Shown: positions 9,072 to 18,810, counted from the first letter of the stretch. The stretch is 64,000 nucleotides of DNA from Sulfurimonas sp. (GCA_026988315.1 JALSLJ010000095.1:24433-88432); one strand, 5' to 3'. The notes: a model not told the origin generated them from the letters alone. Numbers and translations: made by a program.

Positions 9072-10949
9072 ATGAAAGCTTTAAAGTATTTTTTAGTACT
9101 TGGTTCATTAAACCTCTGTTTTGCTCAAGAGAGCAGTATGGATGAGCTACTTAGCACATATGAAACAGAGTCCAAACTATCAAAAATCTCTAAAATAGAA
9201 TCTGCTGGATTTGTTACTACATACTCCAGAGATGACTTAGAGAGGATGCAGGCTCGCACACTTATGGATATCCTAAGAACATTCTCCATACCAAATATAT
9301 CTCGCACCGCCACAAATAACTCTTACTTCATGAAACCATCAAATAAATCTATGCCAAACTCTGCTATCCGTCTCTATATAAACGACCACGATATGGCTGC
9401 TAGCAGATTTGGAAGTGATGCGATGGTGTGGAGCGATATGAGTTTGGAATTTATAGATCACATAGTAGTTTACAAAACAAGCTCTTCCATAGAGTTTGGG
9501 AATGAGCCTGGTACTGTTATCATAAAACTCTATACAAAATCACCTGAGACAGAAGAAGGGGGGAAAGTGCGAGTGACAGCAGATCAAAAAGGGAGCGCAT
9601 CCCTTAGCACTTACTATGCCCACACAACTAAAAGTGGTTTTTCTTACCTCCTTTATGCCAATAAAGACTATATTGAAAGAGAAGCGTACTACAATCAAGC
9701 GTACGAGCTCAACAGTGACAACGACAGTGAAAATGCCTATGCAAATTTCTCTTATAAAAATTTTGAAGTGGAACTTGGGCATTATGAAAAAAACAACAAT
9801 GCTTTTTTAGGAATGGGAAGTGTTTATACCCCCTCAAACACTAAAGATAACAAGCAACATAACGACCATGACTATATACATATGAGCAAGAAGTTTGACA
9901 ATGATTTAAGAGTGCAACTCTCTTATGACATCATAGATGTTGACTTAGACTATTATGATGACGGTGGCATAAGTGCTGGAAGCATTGGCATTGTGAGTGA
10001 TTATGTAGTTGATATTAAAGATAGTGTATTGTCAGCAACAATAGAAAAAACATTTAATTTTAAGAACAATAGATTATTTATAGGTGGATTTTACAAACAA
10101 AAAACATCAGACTTTAGAGGAAGCTTCGATACAAACAGCAGCAACTTCAAAAACACTCTCAACATCTACTCTCTCTATGGGGAAAATAGTTATAGTTTTA
10201 GTGAAAGTTTCATGTTTGTCACATCTTTAAAAGGAGATTTTTACCGTTATGACAAAGATGTAAAATCTCAGGATATGCTCATAGCAAGAGCGGGGTTGAT
10301 TAAAAATATAGACAACTTTCAAATAAAAGCGTTTTACACTCAAACTTACTATGCCATACCTATGGCGGCTCTTTACAGTGGGGATACAAATACTCCTCTC
10401 AAAACAGATACTTCACTTGACTATCCCGAGCCTACACTATTGTCTCTTGGAGTTAAATATAAGAGTCGAAATCATGAACTCAATTTAAAAGGTGCGATGA
10501 TTACAGTTAACAACAAAGTTGTCCCAGACCCTGCAGTGGGTTTTAGAAACTTGGATAATATCTCTTATAACCAATACGAACTAGACTACACTTACTATAT
10601 AGGTGCAAAAAATAAAATAAATGCAAGCATATATAGCGGAGAAAATGGAGAGGGCTCAGAGATGAGTCCAAAGTATGGGGTAAATATATTTAGTTTTAAC
10701 AGTTGTGGTAAGTTTGATTTTTACAATCAACTTCTTTATAAAGATAGCTATGAGGCCTATGGGGTATCTATGGATAAATCTTATGATTTTACCTCCTCAG
10801 TAAAGTACAGGCATACTGATAACCTCACTTTTGGCATCAAAGGGGAAAACATCCTAGACAAAGGGCTTGAGCAAGCATATAGGAATTATTCCTCTTCAAT
10901 ACCTGTATTTGACAGAAAATTTTGGATAAATATGGAGTATCTGTTTTGA
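9072..10949 (+). CDS. TonB-dependent-receptor-like outer membrane protein (first sensory cassette)
   Basis: A 625-aa exported protein with signal peptide MKALKYFLVLGSLNLCFAQ. A plug-like region follows: FVTTYSRDDLERMQARTLMDIL (about 46-68), then a strand-rich section with IRLYINDHDMAA and FIDHIVVYKTSSSIEFGNEPG, the position of the usual 'RIEVVRGP' element. The rest alternates aromatic and polar residues like beta-barrel strands and ends in Phe (NMEYLF), the outer membrane insertion signal. The plug is shorter and more divergent than in typical siderophore receptors and no clear TonB box is visible. The start has an AAGGA site. It overlaps the next gene by four bases, tying it to a YfiR-like protein and a GGDEF-EAL protein; signalling rather than uptake is inferred. 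Confidence 0.75.
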   Translation: MKALKYFLVLGSLNLCFAQESSMDELLSTYETESKLSKISKIESAGFVTTYSRDDLERMQARTLMDILRTFSIPNISRTATNNSYFMKPSNKSMPNSAIRLYINDHDMAASRFGSDAMVWSDMSLEFIDHIVVYKTSSSIEFGNEPGTVIIKLYTKSPETEEGGKVRVTADQKGSASLSTYYAHTTKSGFSYLLYANKDYIEREAYYNQAYELNSDNDSENAYANFSYKNFEVELGHYEKNNNAFLGMGSVYTPSNTKDNKQHNDHDYIHMSKKFDNDLRVQLSYDIIDVDLDYYDDGGISAGSIGIVSDYVVDIKDSVLSATIEKTFNFKNNRLFIGGFYKQKTSDFRGSFDTNSSNFKNTLNIYSLYGENSYSFSESFMFVTSLKGDFYRYDKDVKSQDMLIARAGLIKNIDNFQIKAFYTQTYYAIPMAALYSGDTNTPLKTDTSLDYPEPTLLSLGVKYKSRNHELNLKGAMITVNNKVVPDPAVGFRNLDNISYNQYELDYTYYIGAKNKINASIYSGENGEGSEMSPKYGVNIFSFNSCGKFDFYNQLLYKDSYEAYGVSMDKSYDFTSSVKYRHTDNLTFGIKGENILDKGLEQAYRNYSSSIPVFDRKFWINMEYLF

Positions 10950-11371
10950 AAAAAATATTATTATTATTTATACTAGTATCTATAACTCTTTTGGCATCCC
11001 CACAAGATACAGAAAAGAAGATCTACAAGACGATATTAAGCTCAATATTTCCAAAAAAATCTACTATACTTGTATGGTCGGACAATCCTCAAAAACAAAA
11101 AATTCTCTCTGAGATAAAAAATGTAAAGATTGCAGACAGCGAAGAGGATGCCGATATCTTAATTATCAACAAATCTTACGACATAAACGCAACAAACAAA
11201 AAAATCTTTGCAGATGGTTATCTTGTTTTTAAACACTACAAAGATGATATAATCGGTGGTTTTTACTGGCAAAAAGGGAGACCAAACCTCATCTTTTTGA
11301 AAAAAAATCTCATAGATCATAATATCTCTTTACCCAATACTCTCAAGAACTATATAGAGGATTATGATTGA
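10946..11371 (+). CDS. Small periplasmic YfiR-like protein
   Basis: About 141 aa from a TTG start overlapping the receptor stop codon (TTGA), with a GGAG site 9 bases before. I prefer it to the in-frame TTG at 10922 because translation then begins directly with the signal peptide MKKILLLFILVSITLLAS. The mature domain alternates strands and helices: STILVWSDNP, DADILIINKSYD, then IIGGFYWQKGRPNLIFLKKNL and a final LPNTLKNYI. The late 'GGxFxxxxGRPxxxF' section and the position of the Asp-Ala-Asp strand resemble YfiR/DUF4154 proteins, periplasmic regulators that hold diguanylate cyclases in check. It sits directly before a GGDEF-EAL gene, as YfiR sits beside YfiN. The family call is moderate, by pattern only. 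Confidence 0.6.
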   Translation: MKKILLLFILVSITLLASPQDTEKKIYKTILSSIFPKKSTILVWSDNPQKQKILSEIKNVKIADSEEDADILIINKSYDINATNKKIFADGYLVFKHYKDDIIGGFYWQKGRPNLIFLKKNLIDHNISLPNTLKNYIEDYD

Positions 11372-13251
11372 AAGTAATTAATAAGATATATATATTTATA
11401 ACACTTATCATCTTTCTCTCTATCGGCTTTTTATATCACTCGATACTTAAGATTGACGAGCAAACTAAAAACAATATAGAAAAAATACTTATCTCAAAAG
11501 CGAATTATATTTCGAAAAATGTTGATGAGGAGATTAAAAAAAAGGTAGAAAAAAACCTTTTTGAAACACTTAAAAATAATCCAAAGCTTAGAATATGGCT
11601 TGAAGATGCTTTTTCTATATCTGTTACACCATCATTTAAGTACATTTATATACTCTACAGAGATAAGAGCGGGAACTATAGATATCTTCTTGATGGAAGC
11701 AAAGAGGATAAAGGGGAGTTCAACCAAAGACTCAATGTTGATAAGGAGAGATGGGATAAAGCCTATGATACCAAAGAGGTGCATATAATAATGCAAAATA
11801 ATATAGACAAGCTTTTTATAACCTATCTTAAGCCTATTCTCTTTAACGGGAAAGTGGAAGCTATCCTTGCTATCGATTTTTCCACAACCCTTCTTTATAC
11901 CATCAACAATGCTGTTGCTCCCATAAAAAAAATATTTCTTTATATATTTGCTGCTATATTCTTTCTTCTTTTTATCTTAATCTATCAAATAATACTCAAT
12001 ATCTACACAAAAAAAGAGAGTATTACAGATCCCCTAACTCAGACTTACAATAGAAACTTTTTAAGAGATTTTTTAAAAAATATAAATCTCTCAAAATATC
12101 AAATAGCGATGCTTGATATAGATTACTTTAAAAAGATAAATGATAACTATGGGCATAAAGCTGGTGATTACATTTTAGCGCAAACAGCAGAGATAATTAG
12201 AGATTCAATAAGACCAAAGGATGTACTTGTTCGATTTGGTGGAGAAGAGTTTTTAATCTTTTTTTATAAAGAAAAAGACAAAAAAACAGATGCGTTTGAA
12301 ATATCTCAAAGAATACGCAAAAGTCTTCAAGATAAAAACTTTTCCTATGAGGGTGTACGCATTAAACTAACTGCCTCTTTGGGCGTTGTCTTAAAAACTG
12401 GGCACTACAAAACAATTCATGATGCTATAAAAAAAGCTGACGAGAGACTCTATCTAGCAAAAAAACAAGGAAGAAACAAGGTTGTCGCTCAGGATAAAAA
12501 TTCACTCAGCAATTCAAATAATGAATATGTCTCTATATCAGATGTCAAAGAAGCACTCGATCACAACAGAATCATTTGTCATTACCAACCCATAGTAAAT
12601 TTATCATCAAGCGAGATTGTTAAAAATGAAGCTCTTGTAAGGATGATTGCTAAAGATGGAAACATCATTTATCCAAACAGTTTTCTTGATGTTATCCACA
12701 ATACTAACATCTATAATGATATGACTAAAATGGTTTTAGATATCGTCTTTTTGCAGATAAGACAATATAAATCTAAAATAAGTATAAATCTAAATTTATC
12801 TGACATTTTAAATACAAATATATACCAAATAGTTTTAGAAGAATTGGAAAAAAATAAAAATTTGGCAAATTATCTTACAATAGAACTCCTAGAGTATGAG
12901 CAAATAGATGAGGAGATACTGCAAGAGAGGCTATTGCATATAAAATCATTTGGTGTTAGCATCGCACTTGATGATTTTGGAAGTGGCTACTCAAATTTTT
13001 CTATCTTTCAAACTCTTCCAATTGACATTTTAAAAATAGATGGTTCTATTATCAAAAACATCAATACCTCTAAGGTTGCATTCTCTATTGTAGATTCTAT
13101 AATACTTTTTTGTAAGAGATTAGATATTGAGGTTGTTGCAGAATTTGTTCATAGTGAAGAGATTTTAAATATTGTGAAAGATTTAGGAGTTGAGAATGGA
13201 CAAGGGTTTCATCTTGCAAAACCGAGAGAAAAAATGATAAAAAAACTTTAA
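11368..13251 (+). CDS. Membrane sensor with intact GGDEF and EAL domains
   Basis: A 627-aa bifunctional c-di-GMP enzyme. A first membrane helix (about 6-25) and a second (about 188-213) flank a periplasmic sensor of about 160 residues, probably Cache-like. The GGDEF domain (about 225-375) has an intact active site, RFGGEEF, with DPLTQTYNRNFL and LDIDYFKKINDNYGH. The EAL domain (about 395-627) has NEALVRM, INLNLSDI, ELLEYEQ, LDDFGSGYSNF, LKIDG and VAEFVHSEE, so all metal and catalytic positions look present. Either synthesis or breakdown of c-di-GMP is possible. It starts with TTG overlapping the previous stop (TTGA), so translation is probably coupled to the YfiR-like gene, its likely periplasmic partner. 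Confidence 0.9.
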   Translation: MKVINKIYIFITLIIFLSIGFLYHSILKIDEQTKNNIEKILISKANYISKNVDEEIKKKVEKNLFETLKNNPKLRIWLEDAFSISVTPSFKYIYILYRDKSGNYRYLLDGSKEDKGEFNQRLNVDKERWDKAYDTKEVHIIMQNNIDKLFITYLKPILFNGKVEAILAIDFSTTLLYTINNAVAPIKKIFLYIFAAIFFLLFILIYQIILNIYTKKESITDPLTQTYNRNFLRDFLKNINLSKYQIAMLDIDYFKKINDNYGHKAGDYILAQTAEIIRDSIRPKDVLVRFGGEEFLIFFYKEKDKKTDAFEISQRIRKSLQDKNFSYEGVRIKLTASLGVVLKTGHYKTIHDAIKKADERLYLAKKQGRNKVVAQDKNSLSNSNNEYVSISDVKEALDHNRIICHYQPIVNLSSSEIVKNEALVRMIAKDGNIIYPNSFLDVIHNTNIYNDMTKMVLDIVFLQIRQYKSKISINLNLSDILNTNIYQIVLEELEKNKNLANYLTIELLEYEQIDEEILQERLLHIKSFGVSIALDDFGSGYSNFSIFQTLPIDILKIDGSIIKNINTSKVAFSIVDSIILFCKRLDIEVVAEFVHSEEILNIVKDLGVENGQGFHLAKPREKMIKKL

Positions 13252-13252
13252 A

Positions 13253-13819
13253 TTAATTTTTCTGTGAGTTAAATATATAATCCCTCAAGGAATCTAATTG
13301 CATGGAAAAAGTCTCACTCTTGAAATAACCATGTGTTAGTTTTAAAATATTACTTCTATCGTGAATCTGTATCAACCTTTGCCCATCATTTGCAAAAGCT
13401 TTTTCCCAAATATTTGGCTTATATTTTTTATATAATCTCTTATTGTTTCCATGACATAATCGGCACTCTTTGATATAAATCTCTTTAGCACTATTGTCTG
13501 CAACTTTATAGGTAAACCTTGTTGTTTGTTCTTTGCGTTTTGGCACTAGTGATGCTCCTGATGTAGGCATTGAAACTATTTTTGGATTGATATCTATCAC
13601 TTCAAAATCAACAGTTTCACCAGATTCTAAAATCACATAATCGTGTGCAAGATTTAATTCTTTTTGTCTGCTAAAAGCAGCTTTAGCATCCTCATTTTCG
13701 TCAATATTTAGCGTTATCTCTTGAACTGTTATCTCATCTGAGAGTTGTTGAAACTTTTTGGACTTTGCAGATGCTGTATCTGCAAGAAGTGCGGGTAATA
13801 AAAAAAATAATCTTCTCAT
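13253..13819 (-). CDS. Exported monoheme c-type cytochrome
   Basis: 188 aa with signal peptide MRRLFFLLPALLADTASA and one heme c site, CRLCH, near residue 118. The N-terminal half of the mature protein (residues 19-110) is charged and has no clear family; the heme half ends in an amphipathic helix (FSMQLDSLRDYIF). It resembles the small partner cytochromes that pass electrons to diheme peroxidases. It lies 18 bases downstream of the peroxidase gene on the same strand, so they are almost certainly co-transcribed, and it is a plausible electron donor for that enzyme. Its 3' end abuts the convergent GGDEF-EAL gene with one base between. No axial Met could be assigned confidently. Confidence 0.75.
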   Translation of the reverse strand: MRRLFFLLPALLADTASAKSKKFQQLSDEITVQEITLNIDENEDAKAAFSRQKELNLAHDYVILESGETVDFEVIDINPKIVSMPTSGASLVPKRKEQTTRFTYKVADNSAKEIYIKECRLCHGNNKRLYKKYKPNIWEKAFANDGQRLIQIHDRSNILKLTHGYFKSETFSMQLDSLRDYIFNSQKN

Positions 13820-13837
13820 ATTTTCACCATCTATAAT

Positions 13838-14833
13838 CTATTTTGGAAATACCAAAGGGATCTCTATATCTAACTCTTTAGAGGTCAATGTCTTTAAAAA
13901 AGTTACAACAAAAGCAACCTCTTCCCCATTTAACTTTCTATCTCTAAAAAAAGGAGACCTTGATTTTACCGGCTTTTTTCCGCCATTGCCACATATTGTA
14001 ACTGCTTCATCAAGGGTTTTAACGGAACCATTATGAAAATATGGCGCCGTTTTTTCTATCTCTCTTAAAGTTGGAGTTTTAAAAGTTGCATACCAAATCT
14101 TACTCTTTTTTTCAATAATTTCATACATACCTAAATCTTTTTCATCACCAAGACCAATATTTATCATTTTCTCATTCGTAAAATTATAACTTGTATGACA
14201 AGAGCGACACCTTCCCTCATTGCTAAATATAGAATATCCTATTTTTGCTGCATCACTTATGGCATTTTCATCCCCTTGTATCCACTTATCAAAAGGAGCT
14301 TCATTACTTACAAGAGTTCTCTCAAAAGAAGCGATAGCCTGTACTATAGTGGTTTTTGTAATCCCTTCGTAAGGGAAGGCTTTAGAAAAAAGTTTTTGAT
14401 ACCCTTCAATCTTTTTTAGTTTTATAACTAATGTTTTTATAGGCATATTCATCTCTACTTCAGACTCAATTGGTCCTAATGCTTGCTCCTCTAAAGATGA
14501 AGCTCTGGCGTCGTGAAAAAAATTCTTAAGATATACACTATTGATAATTGTAGGGCTATTTCTTCTGCCTACTTTACCATCATCACCGATAGCAACAGCT
14601 TTTGCATCCGCCCATCCTAATTTTGGATCATGACAAGTTGCGCACGACACCTGTTCTGATCTAGAAAGTCTTTTATCAAAAAACAGTAATTTACCAAGCT
14701 CTATTTTTTCAGCAGTCATTAAGTTGTTTTGGGGTTGCGGCAATTCAGCAGGTTTTTTCCAAACTCTAAAATCTTGTGAAAATAGTGACATAAAGATTAA
14801 AGGGATAGCAATTATTATTTTTTTATTTATCAT
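13838..14833 (-). CDS. Diheme cytochrome c peroxidase (CcpA/MauG family)
   Basis: 331 aa with an N-terminal signal sequence (IIIAIPLIFMSLFS). Two heme c sites are present: CATCH (about residue 61) in the peroxidatic low-potential half and CRSCH (about 207) in the electron-entry half. Other family landmarks are GKLLFFDKRLS, FFHDARASSLEEQALGPI, PTLREIEKTAPYFHNGS and the closing KTLTSKELDIEIP. The enzyme reduces hydrogen peroxide in the periplasm with electrons from small cytochromes; MauG-like oxidation of a protein partner is an alternative I cannot exclude. It is upstream of the monoheme cytochrome and downstream of thiL on the same strand, with short gaps, although thiL is unrelated in function. 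Confidence 0.88.
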   Translation of the reverse strand: MINKKIIIAIPLIFMSLFSQDFRVWKKPAELPQPQNNLMTAEKIELGKLLFFDKRLSRSEQVSCATCHDPKLGWADAKAVAIGDDGKVGRRNSPTIINSVYLKNFFHDARASSLEEQALGPIESEVEMNMPIKTLVIKLKKIEGYQKLFSKAFPYEGITKTTIVQAIASFERTLVSNEAPFDKWIQGDENAISDAAKIGYSIFSNEGRCRSCHTSYNFTNEKMINIGLGDEKDLGMYEIIEKKSKIWYATFKTPTLREIEKTAPYFHNGSVKTLDEAVTICGNGGKKPVKSRSPFFRDRKLNGEEVAFVVTFLKTLTSKELDIEIPLVFPK

Positions 14834-14843
14834 TTATATATCC

Positions 14844-15662
14844 TTAAAAATGGTTGGACTTACATCTGTTAATATATTTTTTTCTTGTGGCCTTTGCAAA
14901 AATATTGATCTCTGTTCTCGTCAATTTGGCATGTCTTAAAACAGCTTTTTCGTTTCTCTTATCAAAAGCGATAAGCATCTCATACTCTTCACCACTACAT
15001 CCGATAGATTTTTGTATGTTTTTATTAAAACAAAACCCTACCCTATTGACCCCTGAGAGTTTATCTAAATCACTAAAGAGCCCATCAGATATATCCATAC
15101 CAGAACTAAGAAATCTTCTTGTCCTTGCTATAAATTTATCTCTAAGTTTAATGGTAACAAACTTTGACTTAACATGAACAGAACCTAGGTTTAAAAGTTT
15201 TTGTAAATCTTTTTTAGATTTACCAAGTTCCCCAGTATGAGCTAACAAATGCCCAACCTTTACTCCACTTCTCAAAAGTGGCTTCGTTGTTTTTGAAACA
15301 ATAGTAACGGTAATATCTAATTTTGTATTGCTTATGGTGTCTCCACCAATAATTTCAACACCGTATCTAAGTGCTGTGTCTTTAAATCCAGATGCCAACT
15401 CTCTCATCTGTGTTTTTGTTATACTTTTTGGCATAGCAACACTTAAAAGTGCATATTTTGGCTTTGCGTTCATAGCTATTGCATCTGAAATGTTTACTAC
15501 CATCGCTTTTGATGCGATTTGATAATGGCTCATCCATTTAGTTTTAAAATGGACATTTTCAAAAAATGCATCTTTAGAGTATGTATAACCGCCTATAAGA
15601 GCGGCATCATCGCCAATATATCTGCTTGTAAACTCTTGTATAAAATAATTTTCTAAATTCAA
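14844..15662 (-). CDS. thiL: Thiamine-monophosphate kinase ThiL
   Basis: 272 aa, a little shorter than the usual 300-330. ThiL phosphorylates thiamine monophosphate to the active cofactor thiamine diphosphate in the cytoplasm. Recognised motifs: IGDDAALIGG (about 16), the metal-binding stretch VVNISDAIAMNAKPKYALLS (about 54-73), IIGGDTIS (about 103), and SSGMDISDGLFSDLDKL (about 187), which is the second ATP/TMP site of the PurM-like fold. The ending (ATRKKYINRCKSNHF) is brief and basic, so the C-terminal region seems reduced. The start is TTG with a weak AAGAAG site. It is the first gene of the minus-strand run 15662-13253, and divergent from the degenerate GGDEF gene. Confidence 0.88.
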   Translation of the reverse strand: MNLENYFIQEFTSRYIGDDAALIGGYTYSKDAFFENVHFKTKWMSHYQIASKAMVVNISDAIAMNAKPKYALLSVAMPKSITKTQMRELASGFKDTALRYGVEIIGGDTISNTKLDITVTIVSKTTKPLLRSGVKVGHLLAHTGELGKSKKDLQKLLNLGSVHVKSKFVTIKLRDKFIARTRRFLSSGMDISDGLFSDLDKLSGVNRVGFCFNKNIQKSIGCSGEEYEMLIAFDKRNEKAVLRHAKLTRTEINIFAKATRKKYINRCKSNHF

Positions 15663-15728
15663 TGTAACTTCTTAAATAGAACTAAAATCCAGATTAAGTA
15701 TGGATTAAAGGCTGTAGATATAAAATAA

Positions 15729-15744
15729 TGTTATTATTATAACA
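15729..15744 (+). promoter_or_regulatory. Fur/PerR-like inverted repeat before the 15759 gene
   Basis: TGTTATTATTATAACA is a perfect inverted repeat (6-base arms, 4-base centre) just ahead of the AGGAG ribosome binding site. The AT-rich ATAAT-type dyad resembles Fur or PerR operators of Campylobacterota. It also overlaps a possible -10 element, so it could be a promoter rather than an operator. Confidence 0.3.
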
Positions 15745-15758
15745 TTTTAGGAGCTTAT

Positions 15759-16964
15759 ATGAAACATTCGATTAAGATTATCTTTAGAAATTTATCTATT
15801 TTTTTGGCATTAACATCTATTATGGCAACAATTGCCCTTTTACTCATTGTTGAGCAAAACAACTCATTTCATAAGGTTGATAATCTCAATAACCAAAAAG
15901 TTATCATTTCTACGCTTATAAAACTAGACACAAAAGATCTTGATCTTGCTCTTATACAATATAATGGAAAAAGCAATCAATTGAAACTTGAGATAAACAA
16001 ACTTCGTGACCTTTATACATATGATTATATAGGAAAATACATACTAAAAAATTCAGATGAATATTTGGCTGATTTAGACAAACTCAGTGAACTAACAAAC
16101 AAATTCAATGATGCTGCTCTTAAATATTACACACAGGAAAATATTAAAAACAAGAGATTAAAAACAAATCTAGATAACTCTTTTAATGAACTCTATGCTC
16201 AGATTAATAATATTATCTTTAAAAATCTGCTTTACAATAAAGAAAAATTTCACCTATTTAAAACAATTGCAATTATGATTTTAGTTGTCATTTTTGCTAC
16301 AACAATATGGTATAGAAGAAGGTTAAATGCTATCTATCAAGACATACTGTTTTTATACTCTGTAGAAAAAAACAGAGGTGAATATACTATATTTTCATCT
16401 GAAGTTGATGCCATTGCACTGAGAATGAAAAGAAAAAGCACATCAACAGATAATCAAGCGATGATTGATCCTGTTACAGGCATTAACAACAATAGAGGGC
16501 TTATAAACTCTTATGCAGAAAAAAAAGGGATGAAGGAGAGCAACTTTACCTCTTTAACAATTTTAGAGATTGATAATTTTTCAAAATCCAATAGAGCGTT
16601 TTCACAAGAACTCACACAATTAATATTGAAAAAAGTTGCCTTTACAATATCCTTGCATGAACAATCAACCGATGTTATAGCTCGAACTGACTATAATCAA
16701 TTTACCATTATCTTATCAAGACCATCTAAAGAACAATCCTATAAAGACATAGAGATAATTCGCCAAAGTATCTCTGAGATTAAATTCCAAACTCATGATA
16801 GAAAACCTATACAGGTAACTGTTAGTGGTGGGTATGTCATAAAACCAAACAACATGCATCTTGATGAGACTATTAGCCAAGCTAAAAAAGTTTTAGATTA
16901 TGCAAAAAACAATGGTAGAAATAAAATTGCCCAAATAAGAGATTTAGCAGAACAAGAGCTTTAA
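15759..16964 (+). CDS. Two-helix membrane protein with degenerate GGDEF domain
   Basis: 401 aa with a strong AGGAG ribosome binding site. One membrane helix lies at residues about 9-30 and another at about 167-185, enclosing a helical periplasmic domain of about 135 residues. The C-terminal half follows the GGDEF fold (DPVTGINNNRGLI, TILEIDNFSKSNR, a final YAKNNGRNKIAQ), but the signature is replaced by IARTDYNQFTII, so the GG(D/E)EF loop and its metal-binding acid are absent. It is therefore unlikely to make c-di-GMP and may instead bind GTP or nucleotide, or act as a structural signalling domain. It sits 133 bases upstream of sdhA on the same strand; a functional link is not evident. Confidence 0.82.
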   Translation: MKHSIKIIFRNLSIFLALTSIMATIALLLIVEQNNSFHKVDNLNNQKVIISTLIKLDTKDLDLALIQYNGKSNQLKLEINKLRDLYTYDYIGKYILKNSDEYLADLDKLSELTNKFNDAALKYYTQENIKNKRLKTNLDNSFNELYAQINNIIFKNLLYNKEKFHLFKTIAIMILVVIFATTIWYRRRLNAIYQDILFLYSVEKNRGEYTIFSSEVDAIALRMKRKSTSTDNQAMIDPVTGINNNRGLINSYAEKKGMKESNFTSLTILEIDNFSKSNRAFSQELTQLILKKVAFTISLHEQSTDVIARTDYNQFTIILSRPSKEQSYKDIEIIRQSISEIKFQTHDRKPIQVTVSGGYVIKPNNMHLDETISQAKKVLDYAKNNGRNKIAQIRDLAEQEL

Positions 16965-17058
16965 ATAGTTTTCTAAATCTCAAGTGTCTCGAATTGTAAC
17001 AAAGATGAAGTTCCTCCGCTCAAAGCCTACTTTCAACCTTTATAAAGGGATATAAAGA

Positions 17059-17064
17059 TATAAT
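17059..17064 (+). promoter_or_regulatory. Likely -10 element for sdhABE
   Basis: TATAAT stands 34 bases before the sdhA start codon in an AT-rich stretch, followed by an AAGGAAAG ribosome binding site. No convincing -35 box is present, which is usual for the vegetative promoters of this phylum. Confidence 0.4.
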
Positions 17065-17097
17065 CAGCATTATTTTATTTTATACGAAGGAAAGCTA

Positions 17098-18810
17098 ATG
17101 AGTATTCCTATTTATACTTACGACGCGGTTATTGTTGGTGCAGGTCTTGCGGGATGTGCAGCAGCAAGAGAGTTGCAAAAAGCAGGCAAAAAAGTTGCTG
17201 TAATTACGAAACTACACCCATTGAGAAGCCACTCTGGTGCAGCTCAAGGTGGTGTTAATGCGGCATTTAGTGATGAGGATTCTATTGAACTACATGAGTT
17301 TGATACAGTAAAAGGATCTGATTACTTAGCTGACCAAGATGCAGTTGCTTTTATGTGTGAAAAAGCTCCCGAAACTATCCGTTGGGCAGAGAGGATGGGA
17401 GCAGCATTTAGCCGTACTCCAGATGGTAGGATAGCTCAACGCCCTTTTGGTGGTCAATCTTCCCCTCGTGCTTGCTATGCAAAAGACAGAACGGGCTTAA
17501 CCCTGCTTCAAACTATTTATGAGCAGGCTCACCGCGCTGGTGTTAAGTTTTGGGATGAGTGGTATGCAGCTGATTTAATCTACAAAGATGGAAAAGTAAG
17601 CGGTATCGTTGCTTTTAATATCCGTGATATGCAAACAGTTATATTTAATGCAAAAAGTGTAATGTTCGCAACTGGTGGGTATGCTCGCTGTTTTAAAATC
17701 AACTCAAATGCTCATGCAAACACTGGTGACGGATTATCAATAGTTGCTCGTCATGGTCTCCCTTTAGAAGATATGGAATTTGTACAGTTTCACCCATCTG
17801 GACTTTCTGGAAACGGTGTTTTAATCTCTGAAGCTGCTCGTGGTGAAGGTGGTAAACTTATAAATTCAGAGGGTGAGAGATTTATGGAGAAATATGCTCC
17901 AAACGCGATGGAATTAGCATCTCGCGATGTTGTGTCTCGTGCAATCTTAAACGAGATTAGAGAGGGTCGTGGTGTTGGTCCAAGAAAAGACGCTGTTTAC
18001 ATTGATGTAACACATCTTGGAAAAGATTTGATTATGGAAAGACTCCCTGAACTTCGTGATTTAGCTATCACATTTCTAGGTCTTGATATGATTAAAGAGC
18101 CTATACTCATCTCTGCAACTGCTCACTACTCTATGGGTGGTATCCCCGTAAATATTGCTGGTAATGTTCGTAAGAATAATGATGAACTGATAGAAGGTTT
18201 TTACGCTGCAGGTGAGTGTTCATGCGTATCTGTTCATGGTGCAAACCGTCTTGGTGCAAACTCAGTTTTAGAAGCTTTACTATTTGGTCGTTTTGTTGGT
18301 AAAACAATGGTTGAAGAGATTGATAATATTACTTTACGCCCTGCTACTCAAGAAGACGCAAAAGTTGCGTTAGATGAGATTGATTTTATATTAAACAACA
18401 ATGGTGATGAAACTGTTACTGGTCTTAGAGATGAACTGCAAACATGTATGACAGAAAATGCAGGGGCATTTAGAACAAAAGAACTCTTAGAGATAGCGGT
18501 AGAAAAAGTTAAAGAGCTACGCCAAAGATTTAAAAATATTCGTGTAAAAGATAAATCAAAACTATTTAACACTGAACTACAAGAAGCTATAGAGTTTGGT
18601 CATATGCTAGACTATTCTGCATTTATTGTTGAGAGTGCTATTGCGAGAAACGAGAGTCGTGGTGCTCATTATAGAGAAGACTTTAACACTCGTGATGATG
18701 AAAACTTCCTTAAGCATACAATGGCTTATATGGATAAAAATGGTGATATTTCACTTGATTACATGGATGTTACACTTGGCAAACATGAGCTTAAAGCTAG
18801 AACATACTAG
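17098..18810 (+). CDS. sdhA: Succinate dehydrogenase/fumarate reductase flavoprotein subunit
   Basis: 570 aa. The N-terminal FAD fold is clear ([25 protein letters not shown]). The covalent-FAD histidine lies in [15 protein letters not shown] (about 47). Active-site segments are [22 protein letters not shown] (about 231-252), TAHYSMGGI (about 341) and [19 protein letters not shown] (about 379). It oxidises succinate or reduces fumarate with the FeS subunit encoded 17 bases downstream. The HdrB-like third subunit marks the complex as the SdhABE/MfrABE type. Wolinella MfrA is exported by a Tat signal; here no twin-arginine leader exists, so the complex should face the cytoplasm. Direction (succinate oxidation versus fumarate reduction) cannot be read from sequence. 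Confidence 0.95.
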   Translation: MSIPIYTYDAVIVGAGLAGCAAARELQKAGKKVAVITKLHPLRSHSGAAQGGVNAAFSDEDSIELHEFDTVKGSDYLADQDAVAFMCEKAPETIRWAERMGAAFSRTPDGRIAQRPFGGQSSPRACYAKDRTGLTLLQTIYEQAHRAGVKFWDEWYAADLIYKDGKVSGIVAFNIRDMQTVIFNAKSVMFATGGYARCFKINSNAHANTGDGLSIVARHGLPLEDMEFVQFHPSGLSGNGVLISEAARGEGGKLINSEGERFMEKYAPNAMELASRDVVSRAILNEIREGRGVGPRKDAVYIDVTHLGKDLIMERLPELRDLAITFLGLDMIKEPILISATAHYSMGGIPVNIAGNVRKNNDELIEGFYAAGECSCVSVHGANRLGANSVLEALLFGRFVGKTMVEEIDNITLRPATQEDAKVALDEIDFILNNNGDETVTGLRDELQTCMTENAGAFRTKELLEIAVEKVKELRQRFKNIRVKDKSKLFNTELQEAIEFGHMLDYSAFIVESAIARNESRGAHYREDFNTRDDENFLKHTMAYMDKNGDISLDYMDVTLGKHELKARTY

